This document shows, piece by piece, positions 38,147 through 46,449 of a DNA stretch of 64,000 nt. The DNA is taken from assembly GCA_963706905.1 (NCBI GenBank), contig CAVPNY010000009.1, forward strand, positions 310,001 through 374,000, read 5' to 3'. The position numbers and the translations under genes were made by a program. The notes under the pieces were generated by a model. That model saw only the letters and a list, made by a program, of their open reading frames with translations, was not told the origin of the DNA and ran no database searches. Source of the DNA: CAVPNY01 sp963706905. Its GTDB lineage: Bacteria > Chloroflexota > Anaerolineae > Anaerolineales > UBA4823. The stretch's first letter is position 1; every line of letters begins with the position of its first letter.

Positions 38147-38186
38147 GAGACACCCATCCGGATATTTCACAATTCCAGAATAAAAT

Positions 38187-38574
38187 TCACCTGACGAATT
38201 CTGCCACATACGTAGTCATCCAGATATGCGGAGTCATCCTTATCTGAGTATCATCGATAACACTAAAATGGCCTGCCCAATCCTGGTGTTGATCCAGGGC
38301 AGCTACTGCAAGGCGCGCGATATATTCAGAGGATATGGTTGAAATCCGAAATAAAATGATCCCGCAAGAAGCTGGCAATCCATATCGGCAAGCCAGCTCA
38401 CCAAAACCCTTGTCGAATGTTATCAACACCCTTTCCTCATCCTGAGCACGTTGAAGCACCTGGGTATCAAAACTGCCGGGAGCATCCTCCCTCACCCAGG
38501 CCACCTCATGACCTTGCTGGCGTAATGCGCTCACTGCGTCGCCTGGGAAATTCTCGTTGGCTAAGAATCTGCAT
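38187..38574 (-). CDS. DUF5615 PIN-like toxin, frameshifted at its start
   Basis: PIN-like nuclease family found in toxin-antitoxin pairs. The conserved N-terminus RFLANENFPGDAVSAL and the motif LITFDKGFGELA (acidic active-site residues) are present. The only suitable ATG (38574) is one base out of frame with RFLANENF; deleting one base gives MRFLANENF and about 128 residues. As it stands, translation could begin only at GTG 38534 and would lose the first active-site strand. It lies directly after the DUF433 gene, 2 bp from its stop. Confidence 0.72.
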
Positions 38575-38576
38575 GG

Positions 38577-38819
38577 TTAATGCGCATCAGAGGGGAATAC
38601 GTATACCTTTTCCGCCTTAAGCATTTCACTGGCATAAGCCAGGCAGGCTTGAATATCCTGGCGTGTGATCCCGGGATAGTTCCGCAATATCTCCTCTTCT
38701 GTCCATCCCTGGGCCAACAGGTCGATCACAAATTCTACCGCCAGGCGCGTTCCCTTTATGACTGGCTTCCCCACCAATTTGGCTGGATCGATCTGGATCC
38801 GTTCTTTCCAATCCATCAT
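38577..38819 (-). CDS. DUF433 antitoxin-like protein
   Basis: 80 residues matching DUF433: RIQIDPAKLVGKPVIKGTRL, then a helix-turn-helix (TEEEILRNYPGITRQDIQACL). Such proteins pair with DUF5615/PIN-like toxins and probably act as DNA-binding antitoxin and autoregulator. AGGGGTAGG lies just upstream of the ATG. Together with the following gene it forms a compact two-gene module. Confidence 0.85.
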   Translation of the reverse strand: MMDWKERIQIDPAKLVGKPVIKGTRLAVEFVIDLLAQGWTEEEILRNYPGITRQDIQACLAYASEMLKAEKVYVFPSDAH

Positions 38820-38942
38820 GACCTACCCCTGATCAACCACCGAAATTCAATTGATATCTATCCTGAATTATACCAATCCATTCGTTAAACATTGGTACAC
38901 CCAAACAGTTCGCCCCTCCATGTTATACTTCCGCAGTTTACT

Positions 38943-39674
38943 ATGGACAGCCTGCCCCAGGAAACACCTCAATCCATTCCAACTGAAACACCGGTCACGC
39001 CTCGCTCCGAATTTCTGGCCGGCCTCAAAGCCGAGCTGCCGCTGGTGATCGGCGTGCTGCCTTTCGGAATGATCTACGGAGTGTTGGCAGTCGGCGCAGG
39101 CTTGCCAAATTCTGCCGCCCAGGCCATGTCGGCGGTCATCTTTGCCGGTTCCTCGCAATTTATTGCTGCGCAGCTCTTCGGCCTGGGCACGCCGGCGCTG
39201 GTGATCGTGCTGACCGTGGCGGTGGTCAACCTGCGCCACGCCCTGTATAGCGCCTCCATCGCCCCCCATCTCCAGAAACTACCGGAGCGCTGGAAATGGC
39301 TGCTAGCTTACCTGCTGACCGACGAGGCCTACGCGGTAACGATCAGCCATTACAACCAGGCAGGCGAGGCGCGTTATAAGCACTGGTTCTTCCTGGCCTC
39401 CGGCTTGCTGCTGTGGGCTAGCTGGCAGGCCAGCACGGCGGCGGGCATCTTCCTGGGGGCGGCGGTCCCGGCCAACTGGTCGCTGGATTTCACCCTGGCA
39501 TTGACCTTCATCGCCATCGTCGTGCCGGGACTCAAAGACCGGGCCGGGGTGGCGGCGGCGGTGACCGCCGGGGTCATTGCCGTCCTGGCAGCCGGCCTGC
39601 CATTTAAACTGGGCCTGCTGGCGGCGGCGCTGATCGGCATCCTGGTCGGCTACTGGCTGGAGGGACGAACATGA
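38943..39674 (+). CDS. azlC: AzlC family branched-chain amino acid exporter subunit
   Basis: 243 residues, about eight membrane helices, with the family block PLVIGVLPFGMIYGVLAVGAG and FAGSSQFIAAQLF. AzlC and AzlD together export branched-chain amino acids and analogues. The start ATG 38943 lies 13 nt after TATACT (38924-38929); the longer frame from 38892 begins upstream of this box and is unlikely. It overlaps azlD by ATGA. Confidence 0.92.
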   Translation: MDSLPQETPQSIPTETPVTPRSEFLAGLKAELPLVIGVLPFGMIYGVLAVGAGLPNSAAQAMSAVIFAGSSQFIAAQLFGLGTPALVIVLTVAVVNLRHALYSASIAPHLQKLPERWKWLLAYLLTDEAYAVTISHYNQAGEARYKHWFFLASGLLLWASWQASTAAGIFLGAAVPANWSLDFTLALTFIAIVVPGLKDRAGVAAAVTAGVIAVLAAGLPFKLGLLAAALIGILVGYWLEGRT

Positions 39675-39988
39675 CCGCATGGCTGACCATCTTCGCCGCC
39701 GGGCTGATCACCTACGCCACCCGGCTGTCCTTCATCCTGCTCTTCGAGCGGATCGAGATCCCCGCCTGGCTGAGACGCGCCCTGCGCTTCGTGCCGGCTG
39801 CCGTGCTCAGCGCCATCATCCTGCCAGAGCTGGTCTTCCAGGACGGCGCGCTGGCGATCGCCCCCACCAATCCGCGCCTGCTGGCGGGGATCGTCGCCAT
39901 TCTGGTCGCCTGGCGCACAAAGAATATCCTGCTTACCCTGGTCTCGGGGATGGCAACCTTGTGGATCCTGCAGGCGATTTTGTTTTGA
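39671..39988 (+). CDS. azlD: AzlD family branched-chain amino acid exporter subunit
   Basis: 105 residues with four hydrophobic helices and the family pattern GLITYATRLSFILLF, then PAAVLSAIILPELVF. It is the small partner of AzlC, whose stop codon overlaps its start (ATGA), as is usual for this pair. Confidence 0.9.
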   Translation: MTAWLTIFAAGLITYATRLSFILLFERIEIPAWLRRALRFVPAAVLSAIILPELVFQDGALAIAPTNPRLLAGIVAILVAWRTKNILLTLVSGMATLWILQAILF

Positions 39989-40060
39989 CTGCTACGATGA
40001 GGTGAAAACATAATTAACGCCAAGACGCAAAGTGGCAAAGGAATTAAACTTAAGAATTCT

Positions 40061-41302
40061 ATGAACCCAATCCGCACTCCAAAACTTCCCCTGCCTCCGC
40101 CGCTGAGCGGGCAGGTTAAGAACTCATTCGCCCATATCACGATAACCGAGCGCATACCGCGCATCGGGCGTGAGACGCTGGCAGAAAACCAATTCCCGCC
40201 GGCGGCTGTTGAGCGCCTGGAAGCACTGATCGCCGGGATTCCCGCCCAGGCCGTGCGCCGGCTGCAAGACCCCGAGGCGCCAGACCTGACCGAGTGGGAC
40301 GCCTACGTGCAGCCCTATCTAAGCGCTCACTGGCTGGAAATTCCCTGGTTCTTCGCCGAAGAATATTTCTACCGGCGGATACTGGAAGCCAGCGGATATT
40401 TCCAGCCCGGGCCAACCTGGAAGCTCGATCCCTTCGCCAGCCAGAAGAGCAAGATCCTGCTCGCATCCCAATCCGCCATTCTTGCCTTGGGCGGGATGCT
40501 CGATCGAGCCCTCGCCGCGAGACGCCAGAACAGACAAGCCCAGCGGGAGTCTCTCTATCAGCTGCTCCTGGGCAGCGCCTGGGGCAACCAGGGCGATTTG
40601 AGCATCTGGTCGGTCGATGAAGAACGCCCAGACCACGATCAAATCGATCCGCAAGAAGCCCACTTGCTGATCAACCAGGCTGCCGAACTGGCGGATTTCA
40701 TCCTGGATGGGAAACCTCTTGCCAGGGTAGATCTGATCCTGGATAACTGCGGACCCGAGCTGATTGGCGATCTGGGACTAATCGATTACCTGCTCAGCGC
40801 CGGCCTGGCGCAGTCTGTCCGTCTGCACGCCAAGGCCCACCCCACCTACGTCTCTGACGTTCTGATCAAGGATATCCAGCCGACAATCGAACATTTCAAT
40901 TCTCTGCCAGATAGCCACGCCCAGGCCTGGGCGCAGCGTCTTACCGGGAAGATTGCCAGGAGCAGTCTTCAATTTGCGCAGGATTTCTTCTGGAACTCCC
41001 CCCTGGCTTTCTGGGAAATGCCGGAGCGCATCCACCAGGAGATGTCCACCGCCAGCCTGGTGATCAGCAAGGGCGACGCCAACTACCGCCGCCTGGTGGG
41101 CGACCTTTACTGGGATCCCGCTATTCCCTTCGCCGATGTGGGCGGTTATTTCCCGGCGCCGCTGGCCGCGCTACGGGTGCTCAAAGCCGAAGTGGTGGTA
41201 GGGCTGCCGCCAGGTAAAGCCGGCGAGATGGACCAGGCTGACACGGATTGGATGATCAACGGCAAGTGGGGGGTGATCCAGTTCCTGCCGCTAGCCAGGT
41301 AA
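40061..41302 (+). CDS. DUF89/ARMT1-type damage-control metal phosphatase
   Basis: 413 residues. The DUF89 active site is clear: LILDNCGPELIGDLGLIDYL (Asp/Asn metal ligands), LHAKAHPTYVSDVL, and VISKGDANYRRLVGD near the C-terminus. The overall layout (an N-terminal helical half, then the Rossmann-like catalytic half) matches the ARMT1-like subfamily III. Known members dephosphorylate damaged phospho-metabolites such as fructose-1-phosphate in an Mn/Co-dependent way. It overlaps the xylB-like stop by 12 bp, tail to tail. Confidence 0.85.
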   Translation: MNPIRTPKLPLPPPLSGQVKNSFAHITITERIPRIGRETLAENQFPPAAVERLEALIAGIPAQAVRRLQDPEAPDLTEWDAYVQPYLSAHWLEIPWFFAEEYFYRRILEASGYFQPGPTWKLDPFASQKSKILLASQSAILALGGMLDRALAARRQNRQAQRESLYQLLLGSAWGNQGDLSIWSVDEERPDHDQIDPQEAHLLINQAAELADFILDGKPLARVDLILDNCGPELIGDLGLIDYLLSAGLAQSVRLHAKAHPTYVSDVLIKDIQPTIEHFNSLPDSHAQAWAQRLTGKIARSSLQFAQDFFWNSPLAFWEMPERIHQEMSTASLVISKGDANYRRLVGDLYWDPAIPFADVGGYFPAPLAALRVLKAEVVVGLPPGKAGEMDQADTDWMINGKWGVIQFLPLAR

Positions 41303-42814
41303 GGATTGTTCGTCCAGGCGTTGAAAATCCAACCGGTTCTGGCGATAAGCGCTGCGGAAGATTTCCAGGATATCCATATAACAGGCGTGCGCCTGCAGAT
41401 TGGGATCGATTAACGGTTCGTAGCTGGCCCACTTCTGTGAAGCCTGGCTTGCCTCGAACAGACCGACGCCCGTGCCAGCCAGGATGGCTGCCCCCAGTGC
41501 GGATCCCTCGGTGAGCTGCAGGTGCTGCACTGGCAAGGCAAATACATCCGCAACCATCTGCCGCCACAGGCGGCTGCGCGCTCCACCACCAGCCAGGATG
41601 ATGCGCTGCGGCCTCTCACCCGATGCGATGAGAACCTGGTAGGCTTCATATAAAGAGAAAGTAACGCCCTCCATCAGAGCCCGCACCAGCTCGGCGCGCC
41701 CGTGTTGCAGAGTCAGCCCCAAGAAGAGCCCGCGCGCCTGCGGGTCCATCAAAGGAGTGCGCTCGCCGGTCAGGTAAGGGAGAAATATCAGACCGCGCGC
41801 TCCTATAGGCGTCTCCTCCGCCCAGCCGGTCATGCGCGCGTAAGCATCATCCCCTTCTAATCCGAAGACGCGCTCACGCAACCAGCGCAGGGATTGTCCT
41901 GCCGCCAGGGTGGCGCCTAACTTATACCAGGCAGCCCGCCCATCACCGGGCTCAAGCGCGCTGCAGAAAGTGTGCATGCGCCCGAGGCGGTCAATGTCTA
42001 CCTGCCGGATAGGCAACACCAACTGACCACCGGTGCTGAGATTGACCAACAACGTCTGCGAACCAGTCGCGCCAACCCCTAACAGGCTGGCGGCCTGATC
42101 GGCGGCCCCTGTGACTATGGGGATGCCTGGCGGGATAGATAGCTCGGCTGCAATCTGCGGTCGCAGCCTCCCGGCAAAAGTGGTAGATGACTGGATCGGT
42201 GGCAACCTGACGGGATCAATGCCAAGCATCTCCAGGATAGTCGTGGACCACTGGCGAGAGTGTACATCCAACAACAGAGAACCAGAACCATCACTGGGTT
42301 CAGCGGCCCATTCACCGGTCAACCAACCGCGCAAATGATCCTTGGGGAGCAGGATTTTCTCCACCCGCTCCCACAGCTCTGGCTGCTCCTGCTGAAACCA
42401 GCGTAGGGTAGCTGCCTGGAAACCGGTCGCCAGCGGGCTGCCCGTGATCTCAATCAGGCGCTCAGCGCCGATCAATCGGGTGATGTCCTTCACCTGAGGC
42501 GCTGAGCGCTGGTCAGGCCAGATCACTGCCGGGCAAAGCAACCGCTCCTGGCTATCGAGCAAGAGCGTGCCGTGCATCTGACTGCTGAGCCCGATGGCCT
42601 GGATACTGTCTGCCCCGCCCCCATCAACTGCCTGGCGCACAGCGACCTTCACCGCGGCCTGCCAATCACCCGGATCTTGTTCAGCCATACCCGCTTGGGG
42701 GTGGTGGATGGGATAAGCCGCGCTGCCGCTCCCGGCTACTTTGCCCGTCTCATCCACAAGCAAGACTTTAACGCTTGACGTGCCCAGATCGATACCCAGC
42801 AAATAAGCTGACAT
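41291..42814 (-). CDS. xylB: FGGY-family carbohydrate kinase, xylulokinase-like
   Basis: 507 residues from ATG 42814 (MSAYLLGIDLGTSSVKVLL, GGAG upstream). The frame extends about 130 codons further but that part lies inside the phosphatase gene and is noise. Family motifs: GLSSQMHGTLLLD, VNLSTGGQL, ILAGGGARSRLWRQMVAD. The QMHG motif favours D-xylulose as substrate. It ends the glucosylglycerate gene run, but I cannot link its reaction to that pathway with certainty. Confidence 0.87.
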   Translation of the reverse strand: MSAYLLGIDLGTSSVKVLLVDETGKVAGSGSAAYPIHHPQAGMAEQDPGDWQAAVKVAVRQAVDGGGADSIQAIGLSSQMHGTLLLDSQERLLCPAVIWPDQRSAPQVKDITRLIGAERLIEITGSPLATGFQAATLRWFQQEQPELWERVEKILLPKDHLRGWLTGEWAAEPSDGSGSLLLDVHSRQWSTTILEMLGIDPVRLPPIQSSTTFAGRLRPQIAAELSIPPGIPIVTGAADQAASLLGVGATGSQTLLVNLSTGGQLVLPIRQVDIDRLGRMHTFCSALEPGDGRAAWYKLGATLAAGQSLRWLRERVFGLEGDDAYARMTGWAEETPIGARGLIFLPYLTGERTPLMDPQARGLFLGLTLQHGRAELVRALMEGVTFSLYEAYQVLIASGERPQRIILAGGGARSRLWRQMVADVFALPVQHLQLTEGSALGAAILAGTGVGLFEASQASQKWASYEPLIDPNLQAHACYMDILEIFRSAYRQNRLDFQRLDEQSLPG

Positions 42815-42837
42815 CACAGGTCTCCAGGAATTCGTTT

Positions 42838-43416
42838 CTAGTCTAGAGACGAATCTTGCAGCATGGCTTCCACGACAACCCACTGACCGTTCGCCGGTAT
42901 CAGGTTCCACACCCGGTCGAACGACTCGCCTCTCAGGTGAGCGATCAAGATCGCCAGGGCAAAGCCATGCGAAACCACAGCGACGGTATCTCCGGGATGC
43001 AGGCGGATGATATCCTGCGCGGCGGACACGATACGCTGGCGAACCTCTACAGCTGTCTCCCCACCTGGAGGGGCAAAGCTCAACGGGTCCTGCTTTTGAT
43101 CCTGGTATGCCTGGGCATGGCGCGCCTCGATCTCGCTGAAGAGCATGCCCTGCCACTCTCCCTGATGGATCTCTCGCAGGCGGCTGTCCAGGTGTACGGG
43201 CAGCCCGCAAGCTTCTGCCAGGACCTGAGCAGTTTGGCGGGCGCGCAGCAGGTCACTGGAATAAATCGCCGTGATGCCAGCTTCTTGCAGGGCATGCGCC
43301 ATCTCCTGCGCCTGTCTCCAGCCAGTTGGGTTAAGCGCCACATCTACCTGTCCTTGCCAGCGCCCCTCAATATTCCAATCAGTCTCGCCATGGCGAATTA
43401 ATATGATGCGGGTCAT
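42838..43416 (-). CDS. gpgP: Histidine phosphatase, candidate glucosyl-3-phosphoglycerate phosphatase
   Basis: 192 residues of the phosphoglycerate-mutase-like superfamily: phospho-His motif LIRHGETDWN, then YSSDLLRARQTA, and the second His in VVSHGFALAIL. In actinobacteria GpgP of this superfamily removes phosphate from glucosyl-3-phosphoglycerate. Here it overlaps the GpgS-like gene by 4 bp, which supports that role. Alone, the sequence would fit many phosphatases, so the specific function rests on context. Confidence 0.8.
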   Translation of the reverse strand: MTRIILIRHGETDWNIEGRWQGQVDVALNPTGWRQAQEMAHALQEAGITAIYSSDLLRARQTAQVLAEACGLPVHLDSRLREIHQGEWQGMLFSEIEARHAQAYQDQKQDPLSFAPPGGETAVEVRQRIVSAAQDIIRLHPGDTVAVVSHGFALAILIAHLRGESFDRVWNLIPANGQWVVVEAMLQDSSLD

Positions 43417-45221
43417 TTCTTGAAACGTTCCCGGTACTCCGGCAGGTCAATCATCGGCGGGCGGACCTGCTCAGCAATCTCCTCGATATCCAGGAAAAAC
43501 CGCCCCGGTTCATAACGGATCAATTTCATGGTCTTGTTGACATCTTCCAGGAAACCTTGACCATAACGCCGCTCCAGCTTATGGATCACCGCCTGGATGA
43601 TGGCAAATGACATCTTGCTGAGCGATTCCAGTGGCTGGTTGTGGTGGACGCGCTCGCGCAGATCTACCTGGGCAATACCCCCCAGTCCGCACTGCTCGAA
43701 GGCATCAATCAAAAGGCCGATCTCCACTCCGTAGCCAGAGAAGAAGGCCATTTGTTCCAAAGCATTGCGCCTGCCACCGTACTCGCCAGAGAGAGGCTGG
43801 ATCACCCCCGAGAGCTCTGGATAGAAAAGGTTGAGTAAAGGCCGGGCGGTCAGCTCGGTTACACGCCCCCCACCACTTGCCTGCACTTTATCGCCGACGC
43901 GCAGCGGGCGGCGGTAGAAGCCTTTGACGAATTGCACCTCCGGTTGTAGAAGCAATGGCCCGATCAGGCCATAAACAAAGCGCGGGTGGATATTAGCAAT
44001 ATCGGTATCGATCCACAGAACGAGATCACCGCGAGTCAGATACAGGCTTTTCCAGAGCGCCTCCCCTTTGCCGCGGCGGGCTCCATAGTGGGGCAGAGTT
44101 TGCTGATGAACATGCACCTGCACTCCCAATTCTTGGGCGATCTGGCGGGTGTGATCCGTCGAATCCGAATCAATCAGGATGATCTCATCCAGAATCGGCA
44201 GACGATCCATCAAAGGCTCCTTCACCGAGCGGATCACCTTACCGACAGTCTGCTCTTCATTCAATGCCGGCAACGCCAAACTGATCGTCAGGCCACGTTT
44301 ACGCTTGAGTGCCAGCAACGCCTCCAAATCAGAAAATTCATCCGCAGAAAAGGTGTTCTCTGCAAACCACTTGTCCACCAGCACCGAGATGGCAGTTTGG
44401 CCAATGGTTTCGCTCTCAAAAAACACAGGAGCTGAGCGCTGGGTCTTGACCACAATCACCCCCGCGGGGCTCTCCTTCAGCAGCCTATCGGCAAACGGGC
44501 CAAGTGAGGCTGAGTGTAATGGCTGGGAAGCTGTTGAGCCCATTACGATGATCTCATAATCTTGGGCGACTGCCAGCAGGCTGGCAGCCGGGTCGTCGGC
44601 GACCAGTTCTCGCCGTTCGACATCCGGCAAATTGGCAAGTACCTGCTTAAATCCCCGGTAAGGAGCATCGCGTGCGTCTTCCGATTTTCGGAAATGGAAA
44701 GATGTCAGCCTGGACTCAGCGGAGTCGGAAAGAGCCAAGGAGACCCGCAGAGCCAGCTCAGCATACGGCCCGCCGCGAATCGATACCAGAACCCGGCGCG
44801 GGTCATCCGCGATCGGCCCACGCACGATCGCCATGTCACAAGGTGGGTTGGCCAAGGCCTGGGCTACCGTGATCCCCAGGCTTTCGAACTGGCGAGGCCA
44901 GTCCAGCACAAGTAAATCGGGATGCTCTGCCTCTACAATTTGGAGCAACTCATCCCAGGGGCGGTGGGCAACGCGCACTCTCTCCCGGATGGAGACGTGC
45001 CCTTCTTCAGCCAACTCGCTTAAGCGCTTGCGCAGCAGGCGAGCTGGAGCAGCAGCCACACTGAGAGACTGGCCTTCCTGGATGCCGACGATGCCCGCCA
45101 GCACGCTCTGCCCCTCCCGAGCGATGGCCCTGGCGGCCGCCAGGGCGTTGGCACAATCACAATCCCATAATACTGGCACCAACACCTTATGAAAAATTGT
45201 AGATGGGTAAGCTCTCTTCAT
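43413..45221 (-). CDS. gpgS: UspA-UspA-glucosyl-3-phosphoglycerate synthase fusion
   Basis: 602 residues. Two universal-stress domains (about 10-135 and 143-258) precede a GpgS glycosyltransferase (GT81). The GT part shows LALPALNEEQTVG (315-327), IDSDSTDHT, RRGKGEALWKSL, the metal-binding DTD (405-407), GGRVTELTARPLL (451-463) and PLSGEYGGRR (476-485). GpgS joins NDP-glucose to 3-phosphoglycerate, the first step to glucosylglycerate. Known GpgS proteins of 320-400 residues lack UspA domains, so this fusion may add ATP or stress sensing. It overlaps both neighbours by 4 bp. Confidence 0.9.
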   Translation of the reverse strand: MKRAYPSTIFHKVLVPVLWDCDCANALAAARAIAREGQSVLAGIVGIQEGQSLSVAAAPARLLRKRLSELAEEGHVSIRERVRVAHRPWDELLQIVEAEHPDLLVLDWPRQFESLGITVAQALANPPCDMAIVRGPIADDPRRVLVSIRGGPYAELALRVSLALSDSAESRLTSFHFRKSEDARDAPYRGFKQVLANLPDVERRELVADDPAASLLAVAQDYEIIVMGSTASQPLHSASLGPFADRLLKESPAGVIVVKTQRSAPVFFESETIGQTAISVLVDKWFAENTFSADEFSDLEALLALKRKRGLTISLALPALNEEQTVGKVIRSVKEPLMDRLPILDEIILIDSDSTDHTRQIAQELGVQVHVHQQTLPHYGARRGKGEALWKSLYLTRGDLVLWIDTDIANIHPRFVYGLIGPLLLQPEVQFVKGFYRRPLRVGDKVQASGGGRVTELTARPLLNLFYPELSGVIQPLSGEYGGRRNALEQMAFFSGYGVEIGLLIDAFEQCGLGGIAQVDLRERVHHNQPLESLSKMSFAIIQAVIHKLERRYGQGFLEDVNKTMKLIRYEPGRFFLDIEEIAEQVRPPMIDLPEYRERFKK

Positions 45222-46449
45222 TGCATACTGGCCTCGTGCAGCAAGGGCCGGATCTGCTGCCGGTAGATGCGTTCCCAGGCATACTGCATGCGCACGCGCA
45301 CCTGGAAAGCGAAGAGACTATCTGTTGACAGGCGATGGGTTATCATCTCTGCGACCTGCCCAGGATCAGCGTCTGGAGAGAAGAAATCCGCGTGGCCATC
45401 CGCCAGGGCCTCGTAAAGGAGGAATATCAGCGCAGAAGATTGGCAAGCGCGCCAGGCCCGCCTCAAGCAACGGAATGCCAAAACCCTCCTCACGACTGGG
45501 CAATATAAGGGCATCTGCCAGGCGATAGAAATCTGCAATCACAGCCTCAGGCAGGTACTCCTGACTAAGCTCAGCCAGGAAGTGGGCGGCTCCGACCAGT
45601 CCAAGCTCCGTCCGCAGCGCTATCAAACCTTCCAGATAGGCAGCATTGGCCGGGTTGTGAGGTCCGAGCGGACCGGTGATCACCAGAGCTGCCTGAGGGA
45701 AAGTCTCCCTGAGCGCTGCCAGGGCACGTAATGCCAGCTCGATATTCTTGCGCGGGGTGAGGCGTACCGGCAGGAGTAAAAGCGGATGAGATTCCAGCAG
45801 ATTGAGACTCTTGATTGAAGTTTTGTGTCTGGGTCTCGAGTTTGAGAAACTGGGCAAGGTCCAGCCCATTGGGTATGACCTGGATGCGATCCGGAGATAA
45901 ACCAGTCAATCCAGCCAGCTCCTGGCGGCGCAGCTCTGAGACCACCACCTGGGTCGCCCCCGGCCATGCAGTGCGTAGCAGGTCCCAGGGATAACCTGGG
46001 TGCAGCTCAGTCTGGTAGCGTGACCCGGTCCAGGCCAGGTCGTGGTGCCACAGGATCAGGCGCGGAGAGTTGTCTTGAGATGCGACCCGCTGGACGGCTG
46101 CAGTCAAGGCCAGGTTCTTGTGGAGTGAACAGACATTGTGGGCAATCAGCAAGTCTATACCGGCAAGCGACCGGTGTAAATCTTCAGCCAGACTTTTCAC
46201 CAGGTTGGGGAACTCTGCTGGGATGTCTCCCCGGTCCAATTGACTTTTCAGTCTAAGCACCAGGGGGTGGCGCGAGTCAATGTCTGGCAGGCAGATGAAA
46301 TGAATCCGCGCGTCGATCGCTTCGCCGCGACCAGCTATAACCGTCACCTGATGACCATCCTCTAACATCAGGCGAGCGTGTTGGCCGATCACTTGCTCCA
46401 CCCCGCCCACTACCGGCAAAGCTGAATAATGAAGCAGGGCAATTCTCAT
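45218..46449 (-). CDS. GT4-family glycosyltransferase, two apparent frameshifts
   Basis: About 409 residues after repair. The N-terminal GT-B half begins MRIALLHYSALPVVGGVEQV, with HHDLAWTGSRYQ and VIPNGLDLAQFL. It shifts +1 between about 45805 and 45830 to LLLPVRLTPRKNIELAL and the nucleotide-sugar motif LILPSREEGFGIPLLEAGL, then again near 45411 to EALADGHADFFSPDADP and the stop at 45218. Each shift falls where homologous sequence continues without loss. In this cluster it may add mannose or glucose to glucosylglycerate, as the MGG enzymes do. That role is inference. Confidence 0.8.

Noticed and set aside
42815..43210. N-terminal extension of the xylulokinase-like ORF
   Set aside because: It overlaps the phosphatase gene in another frame and precedes the canonical GIDLGTSS start; GGAG is placed before ATG 42814.
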